Assembly (NCBI RefSeq): GCF_945859685.1
Contig: NC_079147.1
Span: 264,730,572 to 264,794,571 of the forward strand
Origin: Eupeodes corollae
Taxonomy: Eukaryota; Arthropoda; Insecta; Diptera; Syrphidae
Direction of reading: 5' to 3'
Length of the DNA: 64,000 nt
Shown: one piece after another, positions 34,571 to 47,860 of the stretch
Layout of the letters: each line of letters opens with the position of its first letter
Position numbering within the stretch: position 1 is the stretch's first letter
The notes under the pieces: model-generated
What the model saw: only the letters and a program-made list of their open reading frames with translations
The model's database searches: none
Told to the model about the DNA's origin: nothing
Position numbers and translations under genes: made by a program

Positions 34571-37364
34571 TAAAATTATTAAAATAGACAGACTGTGTCG
34601 GTTTGGTTCGCATCCCACAATTAGTCTTTATTTACAAGCAATTGTATTAAATTCATGTTTTTAACTAAAATAAAAACCTTTTACAAGATTTTTTAAAATG
34701 GAAGTATCTTACAGGTTCCAAACATCCTCAGTTGCGTTTGGAGCTCGGAAACTCTGGAAAACTGTATTGAATGAACTCAATCTCTTCGAGTCATAATTTC
34801 CCAAACGTTTTGAACAGATTTAAAACCTGACATGATGTTTTGAGATTACAACCACTGAAAACTTTGTGGAACAACTTCTATTGCCGAAAAAGTTGCAGAC
34901 CCTGAAATCGTATTAATAGGAAAAGTCAATGATGAATTTCTAGTATCTATCAGTTTTTGTATTTATGGCAAAAAAATCAAAAAATGCTGCACTATAGCAT
35001 AATTTCGTCAAGACATTTACGGCTGGAGTTTGTACTTAAAAACTTTAAGTAAATGTTAAAACGACACACTTTTTTATGGTACAATCAACTGAGAATATTT
35101 ATAAATAGTTATATTATATCATTTCAAGTTGTTCATACGGTACTATCTATAGTAATGAAAATTCATTGATGAAAATTAATAAACAAAGAAAAATACAACC
35201 ATCAGTTCATAGATATGAATTTTTCAAGAAGCAAATAAATCTCATTGAAATTTTTTTCCGGATTACTTCCTTTTACTGAGTTAATTCTTTTAATATCTTG
35301 ACAAAAATATATTAATAAAGCTCCATACCGTACAGTGCTAAAAGAATAGAAGTTAAATCAAACTCGGTTATGATTTAATATACAAAAGGGGAAGTCACAG
35401 ATTACCATAAATTAATAATCATCTGCTTATCGATCGAAGGGCTTCATTATTTAGAAACGAAAGGAATTAAAAAGTTTTTAAGTCCTCATTATTTCCTCAC
35501 CCCATGATTTCTTAAGGGTCCAATATTTGTACCAATCAATTTTTTTTAAAACTGTGAATGTGAAAAAATGTTAATCGTAAAGAAATTTAAATTCATCAGC
35601 TGTTGAAAAGGCAAAGTCGTCAAAGAGAGACGAGGGATTAACAGACTGAAGCAACTTACTTGTATCACAAAGTTATGTGAAAATCTTGAATTTTATTTTC
35701 GTAATTGATTTACAACAAAAAATTTTAATGTTACCAAATTCACGCTAAGAGTAAATTCCTTCGACCATGCTCTAAACATTTTCTTTTAATTCATCTTCTT
35801 TAAATCCACTTGAAAACTTAAACTTTCATAGTTGGAAGAATGCTCACCATTTTGTTTGTATTTTTATTTTTTTTATTTTTAGGTTTAAAACGACTATAAT
35901 AATCCCTGACCTGTTGAAAGGTTGTCATTTTCGAACAAAATGATTTCCCCAGGAGTAATTCAACAAATCCTAAAACCATAAACATCCCAGCATCGCACCA
36001 ACAATGGATATACCGCATTTGAGTGCACTTTTTCGTATCGTATACATCATTTAGACAGAGACTCGGATGTATAGACAAGGCCTTGAGGATAATGTTGGCG
36101 ATGGTGTTGGCTATGGCGATGCAATGATTGTAAACAAGTGCACACATTTTTGAAAAACTTGAAAAACATGACCCAAGACTCGTGCTAGGTATAGTTTAAA
36201 TGTATTTTGTTTGCTTACGGCTATTGCTGTTTTTATAGGTATCTTTTTTTGTAGTTTTAAAATTCTTCAACCCTAAAGGTGGTAGGTTTTAGCGATGTAG
36301 CTTAAAGCTACTGTATAAAAGGGGTTGTAATAAAAGTGGCAATGGCGTTTTATGCTAAATGTAGTGTTGGGTTTGTTTATTGCTATAGCATCATTAACTC
36401 GTCGGCGATTATAAAAATGTATCTTTTTGTAAGGGTAAGTGATATAAATTGAGTCTGAAGCCTTTGACCTTCGTTGGGGAAGCATTTAAAAACCGTCCAG
36501 GGTTTTTTGTTCTGGAAAGAAGGTTATCTATTTACTTTAAATTTAACTCGAAACAATATTTTAAGACCATCAAAAGTAGTTAAATTGTTGCATACATTTA
36601 GGATACATTTCTGTCTTTTTCTTTGCTTCACAAAATTGGTCAAAAATGTACATTTATTTTAAACTTAATTTAAATTATTTTTCCTTAACTGCATTTAAGT
36701 GAATCAATACGTTTCTTGTTATTTTGTCTTAAGTAAGTTGCCAACAAACTTCAACTTCTTAAAGGAAACACAATGTTTTCTTACGATAAGGAACAATTTT
36801 TGTTTGAATAATTTAAAGTTGCTAATATTATGGCCCGACGCCAAATAAAAGGATAAGTCCGCAAAGCTTTTGTACTGTTTATACAATTAGTCGGATTTAA
36901 TTTGTTTATCTTGCTTTTGCCTGTAATGCTAATAGATATATAAAAACTGCAACTGAAGTTCACTTGAAAAAGATAATAATAAATCTTTGATTATGAGATG
37001 ACTTTTGGCCTTTATGAGGACAGGAACTTGAACGGAATAAGTAGGGTGAAGGAGAACATTTCTTTTTTAATTGAATTTCATTATTTTGGATTTAAAAATA
37101 TTTATAACAAAAATTGCTCCAGAGAGGACTCTAAACATTTATTAACTTTGAACTGTCCACTATCAAATTGTGTCTTAGAGTTGCCATCTGAAAGTAATTG
37201 TTACTTTGCGTTTAAAATTAAAAAAAAATTAATATAAATAATTTTGAATATATGAAAAATGATAAAAATTCTTAGGGGGCTGGATTTGGAGAAAAATGTT
37301 AGAGGATATCAAGGGACATTGCATTTAGTCAACAAATATAATGAAATCAAATTTTATGGGTGGG
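34571..37364. other. long spacer with unassigned open frames
   Basis: The minus frame 36147-35818 (109 codons, with MCALVYNHCIAIANTIANII and CFVELLLGKSF-like hydrophobic stretches) and the minus frame 36485-36273 lie in a slightly less AT-rich zone. Neither shows splice partners or a family motif, and I do not call them genes. Confidence 0.3.
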
Positions 37365-37625
37365 AAGTTCTTACCTTCATAAGGAAAGTCATTGTAATTG
37401 AACCTATTTGTCGAAATGTTTTTTTTTTGTATTTCTCGACATTTTAAAGTGTCAAGAATCTAAATCTTTATGTTCGGGAATCTTTGCTCGTCTCAAGAAC
37501 CGTTAGAGATATCAAACTAAAATAAATTGTCTTTATAGGTAAAAAAAATAAACAAAAGAAACATTAGAAAAGTTGTATGGATCAAATTATAACGTTTTTA
37601 ACATCTGGTAGCATTTTTAGAAAAG
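37365..37625 (-). repeat. minisatellite-core element, reverse tail fragment
   Basis: It starts gggaagttcttaccttcata, then aaggaaagtcattgtaattg and aacctatttgtcgaaatg, which is the tail sequence seen at 14381. Little core follows before the next copy begins head-on at about 37634. Confidence 0.5.
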
Positions 37626-38600
37626 AAGGCTGGAATGCGACCCACACTGATAACTTTTTACCCCGTCTGTCGATATGTCTTGTTTAAAAAATTGAGAAAG
37701 CATTCATAACAATATTTTGTTCGAGATAAATAATTTGAAGTCAATATCTTTCTTTGTTCTTCTATTACTTGAATCGAAAACTATTTCGAATATTAAGTTT
37801 TGTGTTGTTTTGTTGGTTCTCATTATTTTTTTTTTTAAGTTGTCAATTGAATTTTTCTAAACAATATTTTAAATATGATGAACTACTTTGTTTTCAAAAT
37901 TTGTATCAGCTTTTTTTAAAAGTTTTGTATTTCTTATATACATATGTACCTACCTATATATAGGTACAAAAATACACATTGGATTTTTTAAAAACATTAA
38001 AAAAATTGAAGTAAATAGCTTGAGATATCTAAAATTATATATCAATTGTTACCAATTTTACGTTCTTTTTTTGTAGATTTAAATTTTTATAAAAAAACTG
38101 ACTGTTGGATTCTTACAAACAATTTACTGAATGTCGAAAACAATATTTTCTGTAAAATGAAATTAGTTTGAAGCCAATGTCTTGATTTTTTGAAAAGATA
38201 TTTGATTTGAAAATCGTTTTCTTACCAACTTTTAGTAATTTTATTTATTATTTTTATTTTTTGTAAAAAAAAATGTCAGTTTCATTTTTCTCAAAATTTT
38301 ACCAAACCTTTTTCTTCGTTACAATTATTTTGGAGTTAAATCATTTTTATTCGTAAATATTCGAGGTGACAATTATTTTTGTTTCAGTTTTTCTGATTTG
38401 TTTTCAAAATTATACTGATTTGGTATTACGTCACAATACAAAATAAACCATTTATTTCAAGTCGCTAGCGGTACTATTTAGTGAGACACGTTGGGTTTGA
38501 GAACATTTTTTTTAGAATTCTTTCTGCATCTTTCTTCATTATTATCTGAATAAAATAAAATTAATTAGCTCGACATTTCGACTCAACACTGTTGACATTT
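37626..38600 (+). repeat. minisatellite-core element, forward copy
   Basis: The head is at 37639 (gacccacactgataactttt, accccgtctgtcgatatgtc). Core monomers run from about 37800 to 38340, and the tail zone includes tcgaggtgac at 38357 and tctgcatctttcttcattat then tatctgaat at 38522. The terminal hairpin is lost. Confidence 0.6.
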
Positions 38601-39075
38601 TTGCTGGACACAAAATAAGAAACAACAAATGAATTGTTAATTTTAACAAGACAAAGAGATTTTTTATCAATGCATGTTCATTGTTTTTTAGTTTAGGGGC
38701 GAAAATGGGCAAACATAAGTCTTGTAGTGCGGCATTCCAGCAGCATTGCTATCAAATTTTAAACAAGTCAATGGATTTCATAGCAAATAGATTTCGTTGC
38801 TCGAAAAAGATTGTGTTTGTTGCAATTCAAGTCTAGAAAAAGACTAGCTACTTTGAAACCCCAAAAAGAAAACCAAAAGATCAAAAATCAACACCAAAGG
38901 AAAACAAATTGATATGCTTAATTAGAAAAACCGATCGTTTTTTGTTGCATCCCAATAAGGTCAAGAGTTATCACTTTGAACCATAAGGCGTTGATGTCTA
39001 CAAAATGTTCTACGTAGATGCATCACCATAAAAAACACATGTTTCCTAAAAGAATTTGAAAAGGCGTTTCCAGCA
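38601..39075. other. spacer
   Basis: Nothing recognised. Confidence 0.35.
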
Positions 39076-39905
39076 TGAAAACGATCATGCTAAGCAGTGG
39101 TCTTCAGATACAAAAACTAATATTTTCGAATGTCTTGCAAAAAATTTTGGAATTGAATCCTATCGGAAAAAAAATATAGACAAGAGCTTTAACATAGCCC
39201 CACAGAAAACAGTCGAAAGGCGTTAAATCACACGATCTAGGTAGCCAATTGACCGGTACCGAACGTGAAATAAATTGTTCACCGAACTCGCCTCTCATTA
39301 AGTCCATTGTTGCGCGTGCTGTGTGTCATGCAAGTCAAGCTCTTGCATTTTGGGCAAAAAAAGTTGGATATCATCTCACGGTAGCGGTCATCATTCACAG
39401 TTGCGTTACAATTCGCATCATCTTTGAAGAAGTACGGTCCAATGATCCAACTTTCCAAGAGCCCATTCACCAAAAATGTTTCGTTGCAGTAGGTGGTTTG
39501 GCTTCAATTCTCACACCAGCCGTATTTTGAAAGGTATCAAACCTAAATCCTTCCGCAAAATTTACCACGTTGTTGAGTAACAGAGGCCCAATTGCTGCGA
39601 ACGGTGACGAATCGATAATTGATGGCGGTCTGATACAGCTGCGATATTTTCTTCAGTTCGCACTCTACGTAAGCGTGTTGGTGGATTAATGTTAATTAAA
39701 CTGACCATAAAATGGAAGTAGCTCGCTATGAACTTTCTTAACAGAGCTCGCATTTTAATAATAAAATTCAATAATTTTCAAGCATTGTTCGTTTGTAAGA
39801 CGATTCTTGGTAAAATTATAGACCAAACTGAAGAGGTTTGACAGTAAACAAAACACGAAACGTGCGTCAGCTGTTTAAACCAGTGTTGCCGAAAAGATAA
39901 TATCT
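39076..39905 (-). pseudogene. mariner-type transposase with internal deletion
   Basis: From 39820 down the minus strand carries a degraded N terminus. It then reads INPPTRLRRVRTEENIAAVS and RHQLSIRHRSQQLGLCYSTT, the paired-domain-like linker. Next comes a jump from FGEWALG to SWIIGPYFFKDDANCNATVN, so the block with the first catalytic aspartate is missing. After that come the HTA-like strand, GEFGEQFISRSVPVNWLPRS and CDLTPFDCFLWGYVKALVY, which holds the last catalytic aspartate. The C terminus is lost. It is very close to the copy at 9606-10400. Confidence 0.88.
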
Positions 39906-41399
39906 AAAAATTCACCCTTTATTATTTGTTTATAGAATATGATTAAAAAAAAACAATTTGTTCTTTGTGTTTCTTATTGTATGTTGGTTAACTCAAAATA
40001 TCTCACGAACCAATAACTTCTAATGGTATGGTCAGGTGCGATTTAGTTTAAATAAAATATTGAAAAGAGTTATTATATGTAAAAGAACCACAAACAAACT
40101 TAAACAGATTTACTAAAAAAAAGTTAAGTTGTCGTTTCTAATTCTATGGCAAACAATGTATATATGTAGAAATAGTAGCACATCATAGATTCTTAATTTC
40201 ACTTTTTTTTTTTAATTTCGGGTGATCATAAAATTTCACTACGGTTTTCAATCTAAAAAGTCCTAGATAAAACTGGTTTTATATTTTGCTTCCTTTTTAA
40301 AAAAATTACACATTTAATTAATGAATAAATAAATAAATATAAGTCAATTTATTTTCGTTTGCAATCCTTAGATTCATTATTATCATTTGCTTGCATCCAT
40401 AAAATATTTGAAAATAACTCCAACATAATTAAAACATAAAAACGTACGACCACATAATTTAATTTTCATATGAACTCACAGCCTTACAAACTTGTTGAGA
40501 AGTTATATCTAACCATAATATATCAAAGATAAGACCAATAATTAGACAAGAATGATTGTTTTAACAAAGCGGTTGAAGTCTTCAAAAAGCCCTTGTATTA
40601 AATTTCGTGTATGATTCTCATGCATCATCTTCAATCTTATACTTTCAAAAAAAAAAACAAAAAACGTCATTAATCAATCTGCTTTTGATTATTGTTTACT
40701 TAACATACCTTCCTCTTTTACCTTTCTTCAAATTATCATCAACCTAACCTATGTACATAATCAGCTCAGGTGTCGCTAAATTAGACATTCAAAAGTACAA
40801 CCCCCACCTTGAACCAGCATAAACTCTACCATTTAATAGACGTCAATATTCGATGTTCGATAAACTTATGCAGGTAAACGAGTATGTTGATTGAAATTTA
40901 AGTCATTCCGAATATGTATTTGACATTTTATATGATTTCGCATTAAACATACACACAAAGCTAAAGATAAGGTCCTTGAAATCAAAGGAACAAGGTAATG
41001 GTGGGTGGGTGGTTTAATGTTTAAAGTTAAGGAATTTTTTTTTGTAGAATCATTCACATTTCGCGCGACTTTTCCATTTCCTCCTTTATATTAGGTAGTT
41101 ACTACAGGAAATGTAAATATTTATTTTACTCCAAATTTCATTTTATGTGTGGTTTCTGCTAAAGAGACTAAGAGCGACAGAGAGTAAAATAAACAGACAA
41201 ACTGTTAAGCAAATTATATCTACATACATAGCTACCAGTACTCTTAATATTCACCTTTGTTGCTAAAGATGTGTGTTTAATGAGGCTTGACGACAGCGCC
41301 GTTTCTGTCTATTTTGTGGAATTTAAAATTAAATCAATAAAAAGAAATCAATTTAAATGTATATGTAAAAGTTAAAAGCGTTTGGGAAGTGACCAACAT
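39906..41399. other. AT-rich spacer
   Basis: No gene recognised. A short AAT/AAAT repeat lies near 40320-40340. Confidence 0.4.
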
Positions 41400-41865
41400 T
41401 ATAAGATTTCCAATTACAGTCCGTGTTTCGAAATTTCTAAAAGTTTAACAAAACTCGATATATTTCTTGCTCTCGAGATACTTGAGTCTAAAACCAAATC
41501 AGTTTTTAGTTGTTTTGTATAAAGATTTTCGTTCTTCGTTAAAAAGCCGTTGATTGGATTTATCTCAAAAATTAAGTTCTTATTCCTTATGTAAAAAAAT
41601 ATAAACTTGAATGAATTAAGTCAGTACATGCATTTATTTTAAAAATATTCAAATCGTAAATCTGTTCTAATCAATTTTTTGTAGATTTGTTTTATACAAA
41701 AACTGACAATTGGATTTTTCTCAAAATGTTTTAAAACCTTGTAAACAATTTTGTTTTAAACAATACAATTATTAAAAAGTCAATATTTTTAAAAAATAAA
41801 TTTAAAAAGTGTTTTGTGTAGGTTTTTATTTTTTATACAGACAAGTTTACCTTATATTTTGATTT
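41400..41865 (+). repeat. minisatellite-core fragment, forward
   Basis: Degenerate core monomers are seen (agttgttttgtataaagatt, tttgtagatttgttttatac, actgacaattggatttttct). Head and tail are not recognisable. The copy at 41866 in the opposite orientation abuts it. Confidence 0.4.
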
Positions 41866-44610
41866 TTTTAACTTCCCATAGGAAATTATTGTAATTGGTA
41901 CGATTTGTGAAATTGACAATTTTGATATTTCGAGACGTTTCAGGGATTTCCCTGGATTCTAAATAAAATATTCTAGAGAGATGTCTGTGGGTGCGTGTGT
42001 ACGTACGTTTGCACGTTTGATCCTTCAGGAAGCTTGTTTATAGATAACGAAATCGAATTAATTGTATTTTATACAGGGTTATCCATTTTGCGGTTTGAAA
42101 AGTAAACGTAAATAAAACACATATACAATTTTTTTTCATGATATTTCTTTTTGATTATAAAGTTATAACGTTGACATTATGAGTAATCATTTAAATGACC
42201 ACCACGCGAAAACCATCGATTCTTTTGAGGTAAATTTCGAGCATTTTTTGACACACGGAAAGAATTCTTAGATCAGATCAAGAAAACTAAGCTACAAATC
42301 ACAAAAAATTAATCCAGTTTTGTACCTTCGAAATAAGTAAATTGCTACTTTTTGTTTGCAATTTCATAAAATGAGCAAAATGAAGATATTAACACTCAAA
42401 AATCATGGACCGAGGAAAACAAATATTGCAAACATCGAATTGCAATTTGATATTAATTTGCATCAATTTAATGATTGTTTTTACCGTGAATTTCACCAGG
42501 AGTTTGTAGATTGAAACTGTTTTCTTGTAGATTATGGTTCGTTTTTTTTTTAAATACCTACACACACAAGTGGTACATTTAAAGCCTTGTTTTCTTAGAC
42601 TGCGACCAAATACATTACTTTGCAATTGACAACTAAATTGTTGGTACTTGTTTTTTTTTTTGCTTTTAAATTGCAATTTTTGATTTGTTATTTAATACAG
42701 GTTATTCTGCAGTTTGCAAATGACAGTCACGGTTTTGATACTTAGTTACCTATAAATTACAACTTTTGAGTCGTAATTTGAAACAGTTTTTGCGGCAATT
42801 TTTAGATATTAAGGATTAATTTTTACATTTTCAAGCCAAGCAATCATGTAGGGATTCAAGAACAATTTTTTTGCAAAATCAACAATCTTCATTAGTGATT
42901 TGTAATATAAACTTATTGGTTTTCGTACTCTCAGGTATATTTTTTTAGTTGATGGTGCGCCGAAATACAAGTTCTTGGGTTTGTCTGCATAATGGCATCT
43001 CACGTAGCCGTACAAAAAAAGAGGCATCAAATCGCATGATCTTGGTGGCCAGTTGATATCGCACCGACGAGAAATTACGCGGCCACGAAATGTTTCATGC
43101 AATAAAGTTATATTTGCTCAAGTTGTGTGCCATGTGGCACAGTTTTGTTAAAACTACATTTTCTATTAGTCTTATCCTTCAATAGCTGGCAAAAAAAGTC
43201 GGTTATCATGTGACTATGAGGCTCTGAATTGACGGTGATAGTCGTTCCATCGTCGTTTTCGAAGACGTAAGGTCCAATCACACCTCCGAACCGGTGATTT
43301 TTTGAGAATTCTCAGAACTTTAAGAACGTCAATTTTGTTTTACATGCCCACTGATTGATAAATGTGCTTCGTAGGTGAAGATGAAAATTTTGTTGAAAAA
43401 CTCGCCGTGCACCGCCCGTTGGTCACGCGTATCTACGACGTTGTGAATGGTCAAATGGCTTCAGGTATTGTGTGAGCTGGACTTTATATGGATGTAGGTG
43501 TAGATCCAAATGCAAAATAGCCTTAATGTGCTGTTAGACAGTCCTAATTCCTAAGAACGACGAGGAATCGCCACATCGAGCGAAACGATGATGCAAAGGC
43601 CTTACGACATCTGTAATCAATCCAGCTTGGGTAGTTAGACGATTATTTAAACCATTTTTGTTGTAGGTTTTAACAATTTTTATGCGTTGTGCGATTATTC
43701 ATTTCCGTAAATGTCAGGCTTTCAACTGCAAACAAAATTATTTTAACAAATTATTTTGACAGATGTCGAATTCCAGTCTGTACTTTTGAAGCCGCAAAAT
43801 GTACATAATTTTTTTATAATTTAAAAAACAATTAGCGGTTTGAAAATAAAGAAACGAAGAATAACATTTTTAACATTTTTAACATTAAGCTAAATTTTGA
43901 AGAAAAAAATGAGTTTACAGTTTTCGTAGAAAAACTGAAAACCTAAGAAAAACATTACTAAAAGTTGGTGAAAATTGATTTTTGACTTAAATATATTTAA
44001 AAAAATAAAAGATATTGACTTCAAACTTCATCTTATAGAAAATATAATTATCGACTTTAGTAAAATTTGTGTAACAATCATAAAAATTATAATCTACAAA
44101 AATAATACTATAATAATAATATTCGATTCTCGACATCTAGTGAATAAATGCAGGTATAAATTTCAAAATGATTTCCTTCAAAGCTTAATTGTGTTGTTAA
44201 CGTAAGATAATGTTTTTAGTAAAAGCAAATCTGTATCTGTTTATATACGAAATAAAATTTTTCGAGAAATTCTACTAAAATTGGTAAAAATTGGTTTTCG
44301 ACTACAAATCTCCTGAGCAAAAATAGGTATTGAAATCAAATTTTTTCACTGCATGAAAAATATTATTGGTATTTATTATCTAATTTAAAAAAACAATTTT
44401 TTTAACAAATTACGAAAAGCTACTTAAAAAACAAAAAAAAATTGTTAAGAATCTGTTTTTGACTCAAGTATTAGGAGGACAAAGAAAGATGTATAGTTCA
44501 AATTATTTATCTCACACAAAACAATGTATTGAATATTTTGTCAAAGTTTGAAGCAAGACAAATAGACAGACGTGGTGGGAAGTTATAAATGTTTGGTTGC
44601 ATCCCAGGCT
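41866..44610 (-). repeat. minisatellite-core element, reverse copy split by a mariner
   Basis: The tail is at 41866-42070 (aacttcccataggaaattat, tggtacgatttgtgaaattg, agagatgtctgtgg, cgtacgtttg). Core monomers are at about 43860-44500 (agttggtgaaaattgatttt, gatattgacttcaaac). The complemented head end is at 44572-44605 (gtgggaagttataaatgttt then ggttgcatccca). The 1.7 kb between is a mariner, so tail, core and head together make about 1.0 kb, smaller than the 16556-18133 copy. Confidence 0.65.
42072..43800 (-). pseudogene. mariner-type element with inverted repeats, inserted in the minisatellite element
   Basis: The terminal motifs cattttgcggtttgaaaagt (42087-42106) and, at 43780-43797, the complement of cattttgcggcttcaaaagt form the inverted repeats. 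The transposase runs minus from about 43700 with stops. Clear blocks are RGRVISRRCDINWPPRSCDL (43090-43030) and YGYVRCHYADKPK. The C terminus, CQKMLEIYLKRIDGF, appears only at about 42250. Between the last two blocks sits about 700 bases of foreign AT-rich DNA (about 42250-42970). The same subfamily as 20926-22060. Confidence 0.8.
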
Positions 44611-45769
44611 TTTTTTAAATTTAAATATTATGAAAACAAGACAAAATTATTGAAAAGAAAGTTTTAAATAAAATTGTAAAAATTGGAAAACAAATATTTT
44701 GACGTTATATCCATGCAACATTTTGCTTCAATCCCTAATAAAAATGGCAAGAAACTGGCTTAAATTTTTAACTCTTGAATATCTATGGAATCACACATTG
44801 AAAAAATAGTAATCAAATTTTAAGAACCTACATTTCATAAATCTCAATTAATGCCAAATTTGAAATTATTGTGATTTATTAATTTTAAATATAAATCTTA
44901 TCTTTTGATTTATTAATATAACAAACAGCATTAAATAAAAAAACGAAAAACAAGTCTTTACCGCTTTATCAGGAAGGTAATTGATTGTTCCAAAGATAAA
45001 GTATCACTGTGGTTTATTTATTTATTTCAACTCATTAAACTTACCCCTTTATGGCGCCGTATCATACAAATCTTATACTTTATTTTTTAATCGATAAAAT
45101 ATATTTTTTAAAGAAAAAATTCCTCCAAAATCAATTAAATTTTATAATCTTATTTAAAATTTTTGCAAACATTGAAATTAGATTTATAGGTAAGAAATTT
45201 TATCAATATTTTCGTACAAAAAGTTATACGAGTATATTCGTCAATATAGGTCGAATAAAATATTTTACTTATTTTATTTCCTGCACTATTTTATAAAATA
45301 GTATACGTATCTCAATTTTATCAGAAAAATTATATTAATAAAAAGATAATCAAGTAAGTTTATTCTAAATAGATATGTGCATTTCACATTTACGAGAAAT
45401 GATAAAATGTGATTACAGAATGGGTTTATCGTTATGATTTAAAAATCGATTACAAAATGATATTGTTGTGTTATCAGTTTAATATGTGGAACTGTTTCAA
45501 CTTGTGTAAAAACAAATTAACATCAATCAATTGATGGTGCGTTTTATATTAAACTGTATAAATAATATTATTATTATAAATTGAACTTCCGTTTTATCTA
45601 GAATTTAAATAAACCAATCTAAGCGCTATGGGAAAGTGTAAGTTGGTGCATATATATTTTTTCATTAGTCAACTTTTCAAAAACAAAATAATCGGGGGTA
45701 AATTTTGTGTCTTCAAAAATATATCGCTATATAAAGTCAAATTGATAAAGAGGCCTATGGATCTTGGTA
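44611..45769. other. AT-rich spacer
   Basis: No gene recognised. The open frame at 45051-45296 is low-complexity. Confidence 0.4.
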
Positions 45770-46690
45770 GTGATTAGAAATCAGGTCCTAATGGGATTAT
45801 ACCAATTGTCTTGAAATTTTGTTTTACAGCCCTTTAAGAACCATTAACTCGACTTTTCATTGAAAATTTCACCAATAATCGTCATATAAGTAAGCTCTCA
45901 ACGATGGAAATTATTTGGAAAATTGGTTATATTAAATTAACTTTTTATCAAAGATGTCATTTCTCTGTTTCAACGCATGATTTTTAATCTGATGTTATTT
46001 ACAGTGATTTTTCTACAGCTTTCGAAAGAGTCAATGAAGACATCTTAATATAGCTAAACTATCAGCTTTTGATTTTCATTTGAAATTTTTGTATTGAATC
46101 TTATTTGGTAGATCGAGTTCAATACTTCATCATGAATTCGTCTCTTTCACTTCCAACATCTGCGACCTCTGGCGTTCCCCAAGGAAGGAACCTAGGACCT
46201 TTACTTTTTCTTATTTATGTTAATGATATTCTTCACATCAATAAATCTTCTTTTTGTCTTATGCTTGTTGAAGAAATTAATTCGTTAAAATGTATTAAAT
46301 TGGCATCTGATCGAATTCTCCTTAAAAACGATTTAGATAGTTTAGTTACGTGCTACATCTTATTGTGTCTAATATAACTCCTAACTTATTTTTATATCTC
46401 GTAATTTCAAAGAATTTTCGGACCTTTTTACACTCAAGGTGATACAATTTATTAATGCTGTCTGCCTTCATATGGTACAAGATGTAATATTTTTGGCATT
46501 CAACAATCAAAAGCTCGAAGACGATACTTTGTGATAGTTTTCATTTGTGATATTCTTGCATATCAAATTGATTCCTCTTTTCATTTTTCGTTGATAAAAT
46601 TATATGTTTCTTCAAGAGAGCTCCGAGTACGTAATTTATTTTTTGAACCATTTCATAGAGTAAACCATGGAGTTTTATTGACTTTCAAAA
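45770..46690 (+). pseudogene. jockey-superfamily LINE, RT and C terminus
   Basis: The start reads, with shifts, SGPNGIIPIVLKFCF. At 46002-46050 it reads YSDFSTAFERVNEDIL, the first catalytic aspartate block. At 46105-46377 an open frame reads VDRVQYFIMNSSLSLPTSAT and SGVPQGRNLGPLLFLIYVND; the YADD box that should follow is degraded. At 46531-46690 it reads VFICDILAYQIDSS and RELRVRNLFFEPFHR, the C terminus of this LINE type. It appears to belong to the same group as the element at 62005-63230. Confidence 0.82.
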
Positions 46691-46699
46691 TAAAGGTTG

Positions 46700-47860
46700 G
46701 AAAATATTTCGTTTCCACTTTTTGTCTTTTGAATTTCGCGGCTATTTTCAAAGCGCTACAGAGCTTGTATCTCGCAATACTATACATCATTTGAAAGGTC
46801 TTGACATAACCTACAAAACGACGCTTTGCATTAGTTTGGAAATGGAGTTCAACAGTTATAGACGTGTAAACACGGAGTTTACTAATACCGAAATTAGCGC
46901 TATTTAAAAGTTTTCCTTCTTTAAAGGCAAATCCGCTAGAAATAAAAGTTCCGTGAGATTAATTTTGTTTTGGAGGATGATACTATATCACTTCGAACCG
47001 CGTAGGAATGGTTAAGGAATGCTTAAGCCAGCTGGTGGGAGACTGGTGACGACGAATACCGATCAAATCATGGAAAACATCAAGTTAGACTGGCATCGCG
47101 ACATCGACCAGGAGATGAGAGTTTGTCACCAAACCATTTTGAACCATCTGCAGAAGGCTGAATACAAAAAAGGTTGATGTTTGGGTTCCGCATGGTTTGA
47201 CACAAAAAGACCGAATCAAAGTCTGCGATATGCTGCTGAAACGGAACGAACTCGACCCATTTTTGATGCGTATGGGGACTGGAGACGTAAAATGTACCAC
47301 ATTCAAAAATATCAAACAAAAACGGTCGTGATCGAAGGCCGGTGAATCGTCCCAAACAGTGGCTAAAACGGGATTGACGGCTAGGAACGTTTTGCTGTGG
47401 GTTTGGTGAGATTGGAAGGGACTATGAGCTGCTCCCATATGGCCAGACACTTGATTCAACCATCTACTGCGAACAACTGGACCGCTTGAAGCAGGCGATA
47501 GACCAGAAGCGTCCAGAATTGGCCAACAGGAAGGTTGTAGTGTACCACCAAGACAACACTAGACCACACACTTTGTTGATGACTCGTCAGAAGCTACAAG
47601 AGGTCGGATGAGAGGTTTTATCGCATCGACCATATAGCCCGGACATAAAGATAATTGATTACCACCTGTTCCTGCACATGGCGAACGCCTTTGGTAGTGT
47701 AAAATTGAACCCAAAAGAGGCTTGTGAAAAGTGGCTGTCCGAGTTCTTCGCAAATAAGGAGGGGGGCTTTTACGTGGGGGGTATTATGAAGTTTCCGTCT
47801 AGATAGAAACAGATTATCGAACAAAACGACGTATATTTGAACTAAATCCGAATAAATTAA
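46700..47860 (+). pseudogene. mariner transposase, Hsmar1/cecropia-like
   Basis: The frame-shifted protein shows LDWHRDIDQE and QTILNHLQKAEYKK (DNA-binding domain, about 47070-47170), then RIKVCDMLLKRNELDPFLMR. It continues with WDWKG, YELLPYGQTLDSTIYCEQLD, VVYHQDNTRPHT with the second catalytic aspartate, and YSPDIKIIDYHLF with the third (about 47630-47670), then KEACEKWLSEFFANKEGGFY. This is the D,D(34)D mariner type, distinct from the other mariner-type copies in the window. At least six stops or shifts are present. The N-terminal part upstream of 46950 is uncertain and termini are not identified. Confidence 0.85.

Noticed and set aside
35818..36147. A 109-codon minus frame as a gene
   Set aside because: No recognisable family, no flanking splice sites that fit, and composition close to the surroundings.
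47080..47824. Overlapping minus-strand open frames of 124, 91, 68 and 64 codons
   Set aside because: They are the reverse complement of the mariner transposase, whose conserved motifs are on the plus strand.
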